DNA of 64,000 nucleotides, from NCBI GenBank assembly GCA_963794605.1, contig CAWCEN010000004.1:310001-374000 (forward strand), written 5' to 3'. Positions 8,305 through 17,026 of this stretch are shown one piece after another. The notes beneath the pieces are model-generated. The model was not told the origin of the DNA, did not search any database, and saw only the letters and a program-made list of their open reading frames with translations. Every line of letters begins with the position of its first letter. Positions within the stretch are counted from its first letter, which is position 1. The translations under genes were made by a program, and so were the position numbers. Source of the stretch: VAXT01 sp963794605 (GTDB lineage Bacteria; Actinomycetota; Thermoleophilia; Gaiellales; Gaiellaceae).

Positions 8305-10368
8305 CTAGCCGCGGCCGACGGCGAGCTTGACCGGGAAGTTCCGGCGCTTGATCGTACCCGGCCTCGGATTCTGGTTGACGACGCGGCCTCGCAGCGAGCG
8401 CCTGGAGCGGACGCGGCGGACGTTGCCGACCGAGCAGTGCGCCCGCCGGATCTTCGTCTTCGCGGCTCCGAGGCGCAGCCCGAGGACGCGCGGCACGCGG
8501 CAGCGGACCGGAGGTGGTGGTGGTGGCGGCGGAGGTGGTGGCGGAGGTGGTGGCGGAGGCGGTGGCGGAGGCGGTGGCGGGGGTGGTGGAGGCGGCGGCG
8601 GCGGAGGAGGCGGCGGCGGAGGCGGAGTCCCACCGGGGCAGCTCGGGAACTTGAAGCTCCCGATCCTCGTCTTCCACTCCGCGTTCCCCGACGTCTGGAT
8701 GTATTCGTCCGTATACCAGAACGTGCAGTCGTCGACCGGATCGGTCGTGAGCATCGAGTAGTCACCCCAGCGGCCCGCCGAGTGAGTCTGGTTCCCCGTT
8801 CCGGCGAAGAGCAGCTGCTCGGCCTGCGGGAGCTGGTTGGGCGGATCGGTCGCGAGCCGGCCCACGTACTTGATGCTCGGGTACGTGTCCGTCGCGTTCG
8901 AGATCGAGAAGCCGATAGCCATGTTCCCGTCGTGGTCCATGGCCGCGCTCCCCATCCACCTGTGCATGGCGTCGGTCGGCGCGTACGTGCTCTGCTGCGC
9001 GATGCTCCAGTTGCCGGTCGTCTTCGTCAGGTCGTACCAGCGGATCCCCGCTCGGTCCGAGCCCACGTCGACCGTGTGGTTAACGACGATTTCCTGATGA
9101 TTCCCGAAGTTCCGGTAGGCCATTCGGTACATGAGCCGATCGCCGAGCGTGTCGAGCCGCTGTGCGGTGGTCGGCTGGGGCACACATGGCTGGAAGCCGC
9201 AGAGAATCCCGTCGAACGAAGCCGTCGGGAGGACTCCCTCGTGCGACATGGTGATCACCGGCACGGGCGGAACCCAGTTGACGGTCGCGTTCCAGACGTC
9301 CAGACGATCAACCGGGAAGTTCGGCGGATCCCAAGCGTTGTCGTCGACCTCGATCAGAGGAGCGGGCGCATTCGCCGGCGGCAGAGTCGAGCCGTCGGGA
9401 TCCGCCGGGAGCATGCCGCCCCAGAGGGCCGGCGCGTCGGCGAACATGTCCTTGTAGGCCATGCGAGCGGGCTGGCAGGCGATCATCTTGTCGCGCTCGA
9501 AGGCCAGCACGCCAACCCCGCCCCAGCTTGTGAAGGTCGGCGCAATGAACTGGTTGATCGTGGCCATGTAGGCGTTCTGCGTCGGCCACACGCCGAACTT
9601 GGGATAGTCGTTGAGCTTGGTCTGGGACACGGTGTACTCGTAACCGCACCAGGTGCCCGATGGATCGTTCGAGGTCGAGACCGCCACACACTGGTAGAAC
9701 GGCCCGTTCGGGAAGTTGGGGAACGCGAACTGCGACGCCAGCCAGCGGCCGGAGTACTGGTCGTACAACACGATCGGGTCGCCATCGTTGTTGGCCCCGC
9801 ACACCGGCGCGTTCGGATTGCCTGTCCACAAAGCGTTGCCGGGCAACGTCGAACCGACTTGCGTTCCCGTCTTGGTGTAGATCGCGAAGTGGAGGTTGAC
9901 CCACTGCATGTAGTGGTTCGGCCCGACGTCGCCCTCGGTGTCGGGCGGCAAGCAGTTGCAAATTCTGGCAATGCCGTCGAAGTTCTGGATCGGCGACGGC
10001 ATGTGTCCGCTGCCAGTCTTCGTCTGGATGTCGGCCGTACGGCCGGAGCTCGTGACCCCGCCGAGCGACTCCGCCCTCGACAGCTCCGGCTTGGCGTTGT
10101 GCTTGCCTGCCGGGACGTGAACGAGGTCGCGAAGCGGTCGCGTGAGGCCCGGCAAGGCGACCTGAGTCTTCTGAGCGGGGGAGCTACCCGGGATGCTGCT
10201 CGCAGACGCCCGAGCCTGGGTTCCAGCGGGGACGCGCGACGCAATGCCCACGCGCGTTGCCGACTGGTGATTGCCCGTGCCGTTAGACATCGCGAAGCCG
10301 ACGAAGACGCCGCCGATCACGACTGCGCTTGCGAGCGCGACCCAGATTCGAGCGTTCTTGCGTTGCAA
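8305..10368 (-). CDS. Secreted unknown protein with poly-Pro linker and PASTA domain
   Basis: 687 aa, intact twin of the 6233-8236 gene. It has an N-terminal anchor (RIWVALASAVVIGGVFVGFA), then an extracellular domain with CNCLPPDTEGDVGPNHYMQW, DPIVLYDQYSGRWLASQFAF, MYRMAYRNFGNHQEIVVNH and GDYSMLTTDPVDDCTFWYT. About 50 prolines (roughly 570-620) lead to one PASTA domain (CRVPRVLGLRLGAAKTKIRR, then NPRPGTIKRRNFPVKLAVG). PASTA repeats usually bind peptidoglycan or lipid II in Ser/Thr kinases and PBPs, so wall anchoring across the Pro stalk is inferred. The start is TTG with a strong AGGGGGG upstream. The main domain is one I have seen in large secreted proteins but cannot name. Confidence 0.85.
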   Translation of the reverse strand: MQRKNARIWVALASAVVIGGVFVGFAMSNGTGNHQSATRVGIASRVPAGTQARASASSIPGSSPAQKTQVALPGLTRPLRDLVHVPAGKHNAKPELSRAESLGGVTSSGRTADIQTKTGSGHMPSPIQNFDGIARICNCLPPDTEGDVGPNHYMQWVNLHFAIYTKTGTQVGSTLPGNALWTGNPNAPVCGANNDGDPIVLYDQYSGRWLASQFAFPNFPNGPFYQCVAVSTSNDPSGTWCGYEYTVSQTKLNDYPKFGVWPTQNAYMATINQFIAPTFTSWGGVGVLAFERDKMIACQPARMAYKDMFADAPALWGGMLPADPDGSTLPPANAPAPLIEVDDNAWDPPNFPVDRLDVWNATVNWVPPVPVITMSHEGVLPTASFDGILCGFQPCVPQPTTAQRLDTLGDRLMYRMAYRNFGNHQEIVVNHTVDVGSDRAGIRWYDLTKTTGNWSIAQQSTYAPTDAMHRWMGSAAMDHDGNMAIGFSISNATDTYPSIKYVGRLATDPPNQLPQAEQLLFAGTGNQTHSAGRWGDYSMLTTDPVDDCTFWYTDEYIQTSGNAEWKTRIGSFKFPSCPGGTPPPPPPPPPPPPPPPPPPPPPPPPPPPPPPPPPPPPPPPVRCRVPRVLGLRLGAAKTKIRRAHCSVGNVRRVRSRRSLRGRVVNQNPRPGTIKRRNFPVKLAVGRG
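8511..8634. repeat. GGN-rich low-complexity tract (poly-Pro linker)
   Basis: Imperfect GGTGGC/GGCGGA/GGTGGA triplets encode the uninterrupted Pro linker of the second secreted paralogue on the minus strand. It is more degenerate than the 6383-6478 tract and its frame is kept. Confidence 0.8.
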
Positions 10369-10492
10369 AGTTCCCCCCTATTCCCGAAGCTTATGGTCCT
10401 TCATACCAGTTCTGATGTTGGATCGTCTATAGGTCCATCGGCCTATTTCCAGGGTGCACCTGTATTTCCTCCGCCCCGAGTAGTGTCCCGCC
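10369..10492. promoter_or_regulatory. Divergent promoter region (PASTA protein / liv operon)
   Basis: A 124-bp, locally AT-richer gap between two divergent starts (TTG at 10368 on minus, GTG at 10493 on plus). It must hold both promoters. TATAGG-like and TATGGT-like hexamers are present, but I cannot place start sites. The minus gene has an AGGGGGG ribosome-binding site at its edge. Confidence 0.5.
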
Positions 10493-11428
10493 GTGAGTCT
10501 CGTCGTCCAGGTGATCGTCACCGGCCTCGCGGCCGGGGGCGTGTACGGCATCTTCGCCGTCGGCTACTCGCTCATCTACCGGCTGACCGGAGTCGTCTAC
10601 TTCGCGTTCGGGGACCTCGTCGCGTTCGGTGTCTTCACGACGCTGCTCGTCGCCGCGGGCACGGGGCCCGTCAGCCAGACCAGCCTCAGCCTCGGCCGCT
10701 TCTTGTTCGCGCTCGCCGTCGGACTCGTGCTCTGCATCGGCGTCGGGGCGGCGACGTACGTCCTCTTCATCGAGCCGTACCTGCTGCGGGGTTCGACTCT
10801 CGGCTGGGTCGCCTCGACCCTTGCGATCGCATTCGCGCTGCGCGGGATGATCGGCGCCGTCTTCACCCGACCGGCGTACGTCTTCCCCGACCCGTTCCAC
10901 TTCGAGAACGTCGGGCGGAACGGAGTCATCACGATCGCGGGGGCGAGCGTGCAGGTGCGGTCGTTCTTCGTGATCGGGCTGGCCGCCGCGCTGGCCGCGC
11001 TCGCCGCGTGGACGCTCGAGCGGACGCGGCGTGGGCGGGCGCTACAGGCGATCTCGTCCGACCCTGAGGCGGCGCGGTTCGTCGGGCTTCCGGTCGAGAC
11101 GCTCGTCGCGCTCGCGTTCGGGCTCGTCGGCGGGCTGGCCGCGCTCGCAGCGGTCGCCGCCGCGCCCTCGGCTCCTTTCACGGTCGACTCAGGAGCGCTG
11201 CTCGGGCTGAAAGGCCTCGTCGCAGCGCTGATCGTGCGCTTCGGGTCGCCGTGGGCCGCCTTCGCCGCAGGCCTCGGAGTCGGCGTCGCGGAAGCGGCAA
11301 TCGACAACCTGCGGATCTTCGGCTTCGGTCTCGGCCCCCAGTACGGGGAGCTGATCCCGCTCGGGATCGCCCTCGGCGTGATCGCCTACCGGTCCCTCCG
11401 CGCCGAGCCTGTCGCCAGCCCGGCATGA
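10493..11428 (+). CDS. livH: Branched-chain amino-acid-type ABC permease LivH
   Basis: 311 aa, inner-membrane permease of the LivH family. It starts at GTG with SLVVQVIVTGLAAGGVYGIF, has eight or so hydrophobic segments, and includes GFVGLPV-like text (ARFVGLPVETLVALAFGLV) and LLGLKGLVAALIVRFGSPW, regions typical of the family. It opens a four-gene operon: its stop overlaps the ATG of the LivM-LivG fusion (ATGA). Substrate is likely an amino acid, amide or similar small molecule; many LivHMGFK-like systems carry urea or aromatic compounds instead of Leu/Ile/Val. Confidence 0.88.
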   Translation: MSLVVQVIVTGLAAGGVYGIFAVGYSLIYRLTGVVYFAFGDLVAFGVFTTLLVAAGTGPVSQTSLSLGRFLFALAVGLVLCIGVGAATYVLFIEPYLLRGSTLGWVASTLAIAFALRGMIGAVFTRPAYVFPDPFHFENVGRNGVITIAGASVQVRSFFVIGLAAALAALAAWTLERTRRGRALQAISSDPEAARFVGLPVETLVALAFGLVGGLAALAAVAAAPSAPFTVDSGALLGLKGLVAALIVRFGSPWAAFAAGLGVGVAEAAIDNLRIFGFGLGPQYGELIPLGIALGVIAYRSLRAEPVASPA

Positions 11429-13272
11429 GCGCCGCGGCAGGAGTGTTCGACCAGACCCGTGCAGAGCTTTCTGCAGCCGTGCGCGACGCCCGCGAGGCCT
11501 GGAGTTGGACGACGAGCCTCTGGCTGCTCGCGTTCGCGGCCGCGCTCGTCGCCCCCGCGGTGCTTCCGCTCTCGGGCCGCATGCCGGACCTCGCCGAGTT
11601 CGTCTACCTCGCGCTCGCCGCCGTGGGTCTCGCGTACGCGGTCGGGCTGGCCGGAATCCCATCGCTCGGGCAGGGCGCCTTCCTCGGGATCGGCGCCTTC
11701 TCCGAAGCGCTCCTGCGGACGAAGTGGGACTGGCCGCTCTTGCCCTCGCTCGTGGCCGCCGTCGCCATCACTGCTGCCGTCGGGGTTCTGACCGGGCTCG
11801 CGACCGGTCGGCTGCGCGGCGCGTTCGTCGCCGTCAGCACGTGGATCCTGAGCTGGATCGTGCTGCTTCTACTGACCTCGTTTCCTGGCATCTCCGGCGG
11901 AGCACAGGGCCTCGTGTTGCCGGAAGCGACCGTGTTCGGCCGAGCGCTGACGCCGACGGCCCACTACGTAATCGGGATCACACTCCTCGCGTTGGCCGTC
12001 CTCGCGCTCGCGGTGATCGCCCCACGGGCGCCTGGTCTCGGCCTCGCCGCTGCCCGCGATCAGCGTCGTGCGGCGGCAGGGCTCGGGGTGCCGGTCGCGC
12101 GCGCTCGGCTCGGCGCCTTCACGGCCTCGGCGGTGATCGCGGGCGTGGCGGGTGCGCTCGGGGTCGAGCTCCTCCAGGTCGCGGACGCGTCGTCGTACGG
12201 GCCGGCGGTCTCGTTCAAGCTCTTCGTGGCGGTGATCCTCGGCGGCGCGCGCCTGCCGTTCGGTCCCGTCGTGGGACTGCTCGTGATCAGCGCCTTCTCG
12301 AACGCGGCGGAGCAGATCGGCGGTCTCCGCGGCCTGCCGCCCGGACGGCTCGAGGAGATGCTCACGGGTTACGGGATGCTGCTCGTCCTCGGCCTGGGCG
12401 GCGCGGGCCTGCTCCCGGCTGCGCGCGACTGGTGGCGCAGCCGCACCCCGCCGAGGCATGTCCCGAGACCGAGCCCGCCTGCACGCGAGCTGCCCCGGGT
12501 GGAGGCGCCCGAGCCGTTGCGCGCACGCGGTCTCACGAAGAGCTTCGGCAGCCTCGTCGCCCTCGACCACCTCGACCTCGAGCTCGCTCCAGGTCGAGTG
12601 CACGCGCTGATCGGGCCCAACGGCAGCGGGAAGACGACCGCGCTCAAGGCGCTCGTCGGCGAGCTGGTCCCCGACGAGGGAACAGTGCGCGTGAACGGAA
12701 CGGAGCTGGCTGGCCCGCCTCGCGCGCGTGTGCTGCAGGGGGTCGTCGGCACGCAGCAGGCAACGGCCGTCTTTCCCGAGCTGACCGCGCTCCAGAACGC
12801 GCTCGTCGGCGCAGGGCTCCGGCTGGAGCACGAGGGTCCGTTCCGCACGTTCTTCAGAACGCCGAAGGCTCGGGCGGATGAGCAGCTCGCGGAGCAGAAG
12901 GCCCTCGGCGCGCTCGAGCTCGTGGGCCTGCCCGACCCGGATCGCCCGGCGGCGGAGCTGACCGCGCACGAGCAGCGCCTGCTCATGGTCGCGTCGGCGC
13001 TCGCGACCGAGCCCCGCGTCCTCCTCCTCGACGAGCCCGCGGCCGGCGGTTCGGCAGCGGAGCTCGACCGGTTGGCAGCGTTCCTGCACGAGCTCCGGGA
13101 CAGCGGCCTCGCGCTGCTCGTGATCGAGCACAACCTCCGTTTCGTCCGGCGAGTCGCCGACGAGGTGACGGTTCTCGAGGCAGGTCGTCGGATCGCATCA
13201 GGCACACTTGCGCAGGTCGCCTCCGACGACGCAGTGAAAATGGCTTACCTGGGACGACAGAAGCTTTCGTGA
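11425..13272 (+). CDS. LivM-LivG fusion: ABC permease and ATPase
   Basis: 615 aa in one chain. Residues about 1-345 are a LivM permease (IPSLGQGAFLGIGAFSEALL; FVAVILGGARLPFGPVVGLL). Residues about 365-615 are a LivG-type ATPase with Walker A GPNGSGKT, Walker B VLLLDEPAAG and the H-loop LLVIEHNLRF. The signature loop reads ELTAHEQRLLMVASAL rather than the usual LSxGxQ, so it is degenerate. The start is the ATG overlapping the livH stop; a longer in-frame upstream extension is not plausible. LivM-LivG fusions exist, but here no separate LivF ATPase follows, so the transporter may use two copies of this fused ATPase. GTGA overlap with the next gene. Confidence 0.9.
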   Translation: MSAAAGVFDQTRAELSAAVRDAREAWSWTTSLWLLAFAAALVAPAVLPLSGRMPDLAEFVYLALAAVGLAYAVGLAGIPSLGQGAFLGIGAFSEALLRTKWDWPLLPSLVAAVAITAAVGVLTGLATGRLRGAFVAVSTWILSWIVLLLLTSFPGISGGAQGLVLPEATVFGRALTPTAHYVIGITLLALAVLALAVIAPRAPGLGLAAARDQRRAAAGLGVPVARARLGAFTASAVIAGVAGALGVELLQVADASSYGPAVSFKLFVAVILGGARLPFGPVVGLLVISAFSNAAEQIGGLRGLPPGRLEEMLTGYGMLLVLGLGGAGLLPAARDWWRSRTPPRHVPRPSPPARELPRVEAPEPLRARGLTKSFGSLVALDHLDLELAPGRVHALIGPNGSGKTTALKALVGELVPDEGTVRVNGTELAGPPRARVLQGVVGTQQATAVFPELTALQNALVGAGLRLEHEGPFRTFFRTPKARADEQLAEQKALGALELVGLPDPDRPAAELTAHEQRLLMVASALATEPRVLLLDEPAAGGSAAELDRLAAFLHELRDSGLALLVIEHNLRFVRRVADEVTVLEAGRRIASGTLAQVASDDAVKMAYLGRQKLS

Positions 13273-14486
13273 GGCGACTGGTATTCGTCGTCGGTCTCTG
13301 TGCCGTCGTAGCCGGCTGCGGTGGCGACGAGGGCTCGGACAAAACCAAGACCGTGACGATCGCGGTCAACGCGCCGTTCTCGCGGACGCCGTACGTCGGG
13401 CAGACGATCGCCGACGGGGCAGCGCTCGCCGCCGCGAAGGCCGGGGTCGAAATGAACGGCGTCAGGTACCGCTTCCGAATCAAGCGCTACGACACGGGCC
13501 TGTCCCCCAGCACCGCCGTGCGCAACGTCCGCAAGGCGATCTCCGACGGCGCAGTCGCAATCGTCGACGAGGGCACCGGCGTCGACGCCTCCTGGCAGAT
13601 CGCGCGTGACGCGGACATCCCGCTCGCGGTCACCTATCAGGGCGGAGAAGGCCTGATCGACCCGGACAAGCGGCCAAATGTCTTCCGCATCGCTCCGTCC
13701 GACCACGGCATGTCGTATCGGCTCGCCGAGTATCTGATTCCCAAGAAGCTGAAGGTGGCGCTGATCACGGACGACTCCTCGTACGGCCAGCAGGGCGCGA
13801 AGGCGCTGGACGAGGCGTTCTCCCAGAACATGGACTCGGTGGCCGCCAAGTTGACGGTCCCCGCTTCGGCGCCCGATCTGGCGCCGCAGGTGCTCCGCGC
13901 CCGCCGCGCAGGAGCGACCGCGCTCCTCGTCTGGGCGCAGCCGACGACGATCGCCGGCATGCTCTCGGCGGCGCGCTCGGCTGGCTGGAAGGTTCCGGTC
14001 TACACGTCGCCGACCGGCGAGGACCCGCTCGTCCGCCAGCAGCTCGCGAACCATCCGGACTGGGTCGACGGGCTCACCTTCGCGTCCGGCCGGCCAACCG
14101 CCGAGGTCGGCGCCGGGCCGTTTCTCAGCTTCCAGCGCGACCTGGAGAACCGCTTCGGCGTGCAGCTCGTCGGCGTGAAGACGCCCGACGGCGCGCAGGT
14201 CGTGCAGCCGCCCGACTACGCGATGTACTCGTACGACTTCGTGAACGTGCTCGCGGCCGCGATCCAGCAGGCGGGCGGGGTCGACGACAAGGACAAGATC
14301 CTGGCCGCGCTCAACCAGGTGACGGTCGCGGGAGCGAACGGCGACCAGCGCGGGTTCAATGAGCGCAACCACGAGGGCGTCGTCGACGACGACGTCTACT
14401 TCGCGAAGTTCGACGGCATGACGTACAGGCCCGTCAAGGACGATCCGCTATCGGCGACGCTCGTTCCGATCGAACAGCGGCGCTGA
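13269..14486 (+). CDS. ABC substrate-binding lipoprotein, LivK-like
   Basis: 405 aa type-I periplasmic-binding fold. The leader VVGLCAVVAGC ends in a lipobox Cys, so it should be membrane-tethered outside the cell. The body begins KTVTIAVNAPFSRTPYVGQT and contains the family's ALITDDSSYGQQGAKAL and QPPDYAMYSYDFVNVLAAA stretches. It captures the ligand for the LivH/LivMG transporter encoded just upstream (GTG start overlaps the TGA stop). The ligand cannot be inferred. Confidence 0.9.
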   Translation: MRRLVFVVGLCAVVAGCGGDEGSDKTKTVTIAVNAPFSRTPYVGQTIADGAALAAAKAGVEMNGVRYRFRIKRYDTGLSPSTAVRNVRKAISDGAVAIVDEGTGVDASWQIARDADIPLAVTYQGGEGLIDPDKRPNVFRIAPSDHGMSYRLAEYLIPKKLKVALITDDSSYGQQGAKALDEAFSQNMDSVAAKLTVPASAPDLAPQVLRARRAGATALLVWAQPTTIAGMLSAARSAGWKVPVYTSPTGEDPLVRQQLANHPDWVDGLTFASGRPTAEVGAGPFLSFQRDLENRFGVQLVGVKTPDGAQVVQPPDYAMYSYDFVNVLAAAIQQAGGVDDKDKILAALNQVTVAGANGDQRGFNERNHEGVVDDDVYFAKFDGMTYRPVKDDPLSATLVPIEQRR

Positions 14487-15574
14487 GCCGGGGGGCGCTC
14501 GTCCTCGGGCTCTGCGCTGCCGCGCTCGCTGCGCCCTCCGCGGCAAGCGCCCGCACGGTGTCGCTGCCCTGGCCGCCGCAGGTGCTGCCGCAGACGCCGC
14601 CGCTCGCGCCGAACGTGGCCGGCCCGCTCCCGCTCCAGCCCCGCTTCTTCCGCCGCGTCTCGAACCGGGAGCGCGTCGTGGTCGGGCTCGACGAGGACGG
14701 GACGCCGCACTCGGTCCGCGTCCAGCAGACGCACGTCATGAAGCGGCTCGGCGACTACATCTTCGCGATCGCGGCGCCCGTGAAAACCGTGCTCCCGGGG
14801 GCCGGCACCGAGTCCCCTCCGGGACAGCGGACGAACCAGATCCTCTGGCAGGGCTTCTCGCCGGGCACGCGCCGCCTGTCGGTCGTGGCCGACCTGCGGG
14901 TGGACGAGAGCGCGCCGATGCTGCCGATCAAGGTTCACGTCGAGAGGACTGGTACCGGGAGCGTGATCGTGATCGAGAACGTGACGGGCGTGACCGCGAA
15001 CTCGTACACGGCCGACGTGGAGCCGGTCGGGCTGGGCCAGGTGCTCGGTCGCATCCGAAACGCGATCCGGCGCAACTTCACGGCCGAGGGGCTGAACGTC
15101 GAGGTGCGCGGGCCGCAGAGGCCGCTCGCAGTTCGCGTGGCCGCGCCGCTGCTGGTCTCCGGCACGGTTCGATCAGAGGACGTCGTTCGGGAGTTCAGGG
15201 CCGTCCTCGACGGGATCGACCGCACCGAGGTGCGCGTAGTCGCAGGGCGTGACCCAAGGATCTCGATGCGGGTGCGCACGATCGCGGTCCCGGATCGCGT
15301 GCGGCCGTCGCAGAGCGTGCGCGCCCAGCTCGCGAACACGATCGACCTCGAGCTCGCCTATGCGCGGAAGCGCCAGTACGACCAGTTCCTCTCTGCCGCG
15401 GACCCGAGCGGCCACAGCACGACGACGTACGTGTACCGATCGACGCCGCGCCCAATGAGTGCGGCTCCCGTTGAGAGCAGCGGCTCCGACGGCGACACGA
15501 TGGGCTGGATCGCGCTCGCGGTCCTGCTCGCAGCCGCGCTTCCGGTCGCAGCCGTCGTCTGGGCCCGCTCCTAG
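14483..15574 (+). CDS. Secreted protein of unknown function in the liv operon (putative CTG start)
   Basis: The first conventional start in frame is GTG at 14558, but that would omit an excellent signal peptide encoded just before it: SRGALVLGLCAAALAAPSA followed by ASA-RT. No ATG, GTG or TTG lies upstream in frame; a CTG at 14483 overlaps the stop of the LivK gene as CTGA, mirroring the ATGA/GTGA couplings of this operon. The mature part is soluble and beta-rich looking (VVVGLDEDGTPHSVRVQQ; IENVTGVTANSYTADVEPVG). It ends in a single C-terminal membrane helix (MGWIALAVLLAAALPVAAVV). I do not recognise the family. Position suggests a surface accessory to the transporter, which is inference. 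Confidence 0.7.
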   Translation: MSRGALVLGLCAAALAAPSAASARTVSLPWPPQVLPQTPPLAPNVAGPLPLQPRFFRRVSNRERVVVGLDEDGTPHSVRVQQTHVMKRLGDYIFAIAAPVKTVLPGAGTESPPGQRTNQILWQGFSPGTRRLSVVADLRVDESAPMLPIKVHVERTGTGSVIVIENVTGVTANSYTADVEPVGLGQVLGRIRNAIRRNFTAEGLNVEVRGPQRPLAVRVAAPLLVSGTVRSEDVVREFRAVLDGIDRTEVRVVAGRDPRISMRVRTIAVPDRVRPSQSVRAQLANTIDLELAYARKRQYDQFLSAADPSGHSTTTYVYRSTPRPMSAAPVESSGSDGDTMGWIALAVLLAAALPVAAVVWARS

Positions 15575-15864
15575 CCGGCGCCCTCCTCGTCGACCGCCTT
15601 CGCGTAGGCGAGCTGGAGGTTCGCGGTCGCCTGCTCGAAGTCGTGCACGACCTCCTCGGGCACCGTGCCGGCGAGAAGCGGCGTAAGCGCCCGGAGCGAC
15701 TCGATCGCGAGCTTCGCCTGCTCGAGGTCGCGGCCCTCCGGCTCGAGCTTCGCGTAGCCGAGCTGGGCGACGGTCGGGAGCATCGAGAGCAAGATGTCCG
15801 ACACCTTGAGCTGCCGGATGTGTTCGAGCAGCTCCTCCTGGGAGAGCTCGCCCTCGTCACCCAC
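15571..15864 (-). CDS. DUF1844 family protein
   Basis: 97 aa. Starting at the GTG at 15864 (AGGAGG nine bases upstream), it reads GDEGELSQEELLEHIRQLKV, then SDILLSMLPTVAQLGYAKL and FEQATANLQLAYAKAV. This helical, acidic pattern is typical of DUF1844, a small conserved actinobacterial/acidobacterial protein with no assigned role. The start overlaps the end of the GCS2 ligase gene by 8 nt. A longer Arg/Ser-rich upstream frame exists but is a shadow of that gene. Confidence 0.8.
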   Translation of the reverse strand: MGDEGELSQEELLEHIRQLKVSDILLSMLPTVAQLGYAKLEPEGRDLEQAKLAIESLRALTPLLAGTVPEEVVHDFEQATANLQLAYAKAVDEEGAG

Positions 15865-17017
15865 CGACGGCAGCCTCCTGGGGGCGAACCTGCTCAGCGT
15901 AGATCTCCTCGAGCGTGGCGCCCTCTTCGAAGCGGGCGATCTGGCGCTCTGCCGCATTGGCCGCGGGCACGGCGAGGTATTCGGCGGCGCCGAGCTCCTC
16001 CGCGACGGGCCGCATCCACTCGATCAGCTCCTCGAGCGCAGCGCGCGCGGGCCGCACCTCGTGGGTCCTCAGGTCGATCAGCTCGCCAGACATGCCCCAG
16101 CGGATCGCGCGCCAGAAGTTCTCCTCGATCTCGCGGTGCTCCGGGTCGAGCAGCTCCTCGCCCTCGTCGAGCGCACGCGCGATCCGCGCCGTGAGGGAGT
16201 ACGCGAACGCCGCCAGCGAGATCGACTCCTCCAAGAGCGGCTGCGCGTCGCAGATCCGGATCTCGACGGTCGGGAACGCGAGGTGCGGGCGCACCGACCA
16301 CCACATCTCGGTGTGCTCCTGGATCGAGCCGGTGTCGAACAGGAACCGGACGTAATCCTCGAACGTCCGCCAGTCGCCGTAGGAATCCGGCACGCCGCAG
16401 CGGGGGAAGAACTTCGTGAAGATCTCCGTGCGGACCGAGTGCAGCCCGGTGTTCACGTGCTCGAGGAACGGGGAGCTCGCGGAGAGCGCGAGCAGTTCCG
16501 GGAGGTACGCGCGCAGGGCGTCGCAGACCTGGATGGCGCGGTCGGGGCCATTGATCGCGACGTGGATGTGGAGGCCGAAGGTGTTGTTGCGCCAGACGAC
16601 GTATCGGAGCAGCTCGTCCCGGACCCGATAGTGCGGTGTGTCGATGATCCGCTGCTCCTGCCACGGGCTCCACGGATGCGCGCCGGTCGCGCCGAGCGTG
16701 AAGCCGAGCCCGTCCGCGAGCTCCTGCAGCTGCACACGCCGCTTCGGGATCAGCGAGGCCACGTCGGCGAAGGTCTCGCAGCGGCCCGTCCGCACCTCGA
16801 CCTCGGATGCGATCAGCTCGCCGACGAGGTGCGGGTCGACCTCGGTGCCCTGCGCCGCTGCCTTCAGCTGCTCGAAGCCGTCGGTCAGCGCGAGCGTCTC
16901 CGGTTCGAGGATCGCGAACTCCTCCTCGACCGCGACCGTGAAGTCGGTCGCAGATTCGAAATGCTCGCGGCCGAGCCGCAGCTGTTCGTCGCCACTCAGG
17001 ACGCGCTCCTCGGCCAC
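15857..17017 (-). CDS. Carboxylate-amine ligase, GCS2/YbdK family
   Basis: 386 aa, glutamate-cysteine-ligase type 2 fold. Visible signatures: DFTVAVEEEFAILEPETLAL at the N-terminus, ASEVEVRTGRCETFADV, FGLHIHVAINGPDRAI (metal/nucleotide-binding His), and FPTVEIRICDAQ. Members join a carboxylate and an amine with ATP. In actinobacteria some make gamma-glutamylcysteine for ergothioneine (EgtA), but most YbdK-type members have no settled substrate. Followed by overlapping DUF1844. Proximity to rex and a glutaredoxin-like gene is compatible with a thiol/redox role, but that is inference. Confidence 0.88.
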   Translation of the reverse strand: MAEERVLSGDEQLRLGREHFESATDFTVAVEEEFAILEPETLALTDGFEQLKAAAQGTEVDPHLVGELIASEVEVRTGRCETFADVASLIPKRRVQLQELADGLGFTLGATGAHPWSPWQEQRIIDTPHYRVRDELLRYVVWRNNTFGLHIHVAINGPDRAIQVCDALRAYLPELLALSASSPFLEHVNTGLHSVRTEIFTKFFPRCGVPDSYGDWRTFEDYVRFLFDTGSIQEHTEMWWSVRPHLAFPTVEIRICDAQPLLEESISLAAFAYSLTARIARALDEGEELLDPEHREIEENFWRAIRWGMSGELIDLRTHEVRPARAALEELIEWMRPVAEELGAAEYLAVPAANAAERQIARFEEGATLEEIYAEQVRPQEAAVGG

Positions 17018-17026
17018 GGCGAGAGG

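Noticed and set aside
8245..11067. Long plus-strand ORF (940 codons) over the PASTA protein gene
   Set aside because: Antisense to the clear secreted paralogue, Arg/Gly/Asp-rich as expected for a high-GC shadow, and it also covers the start of livH in another frame.
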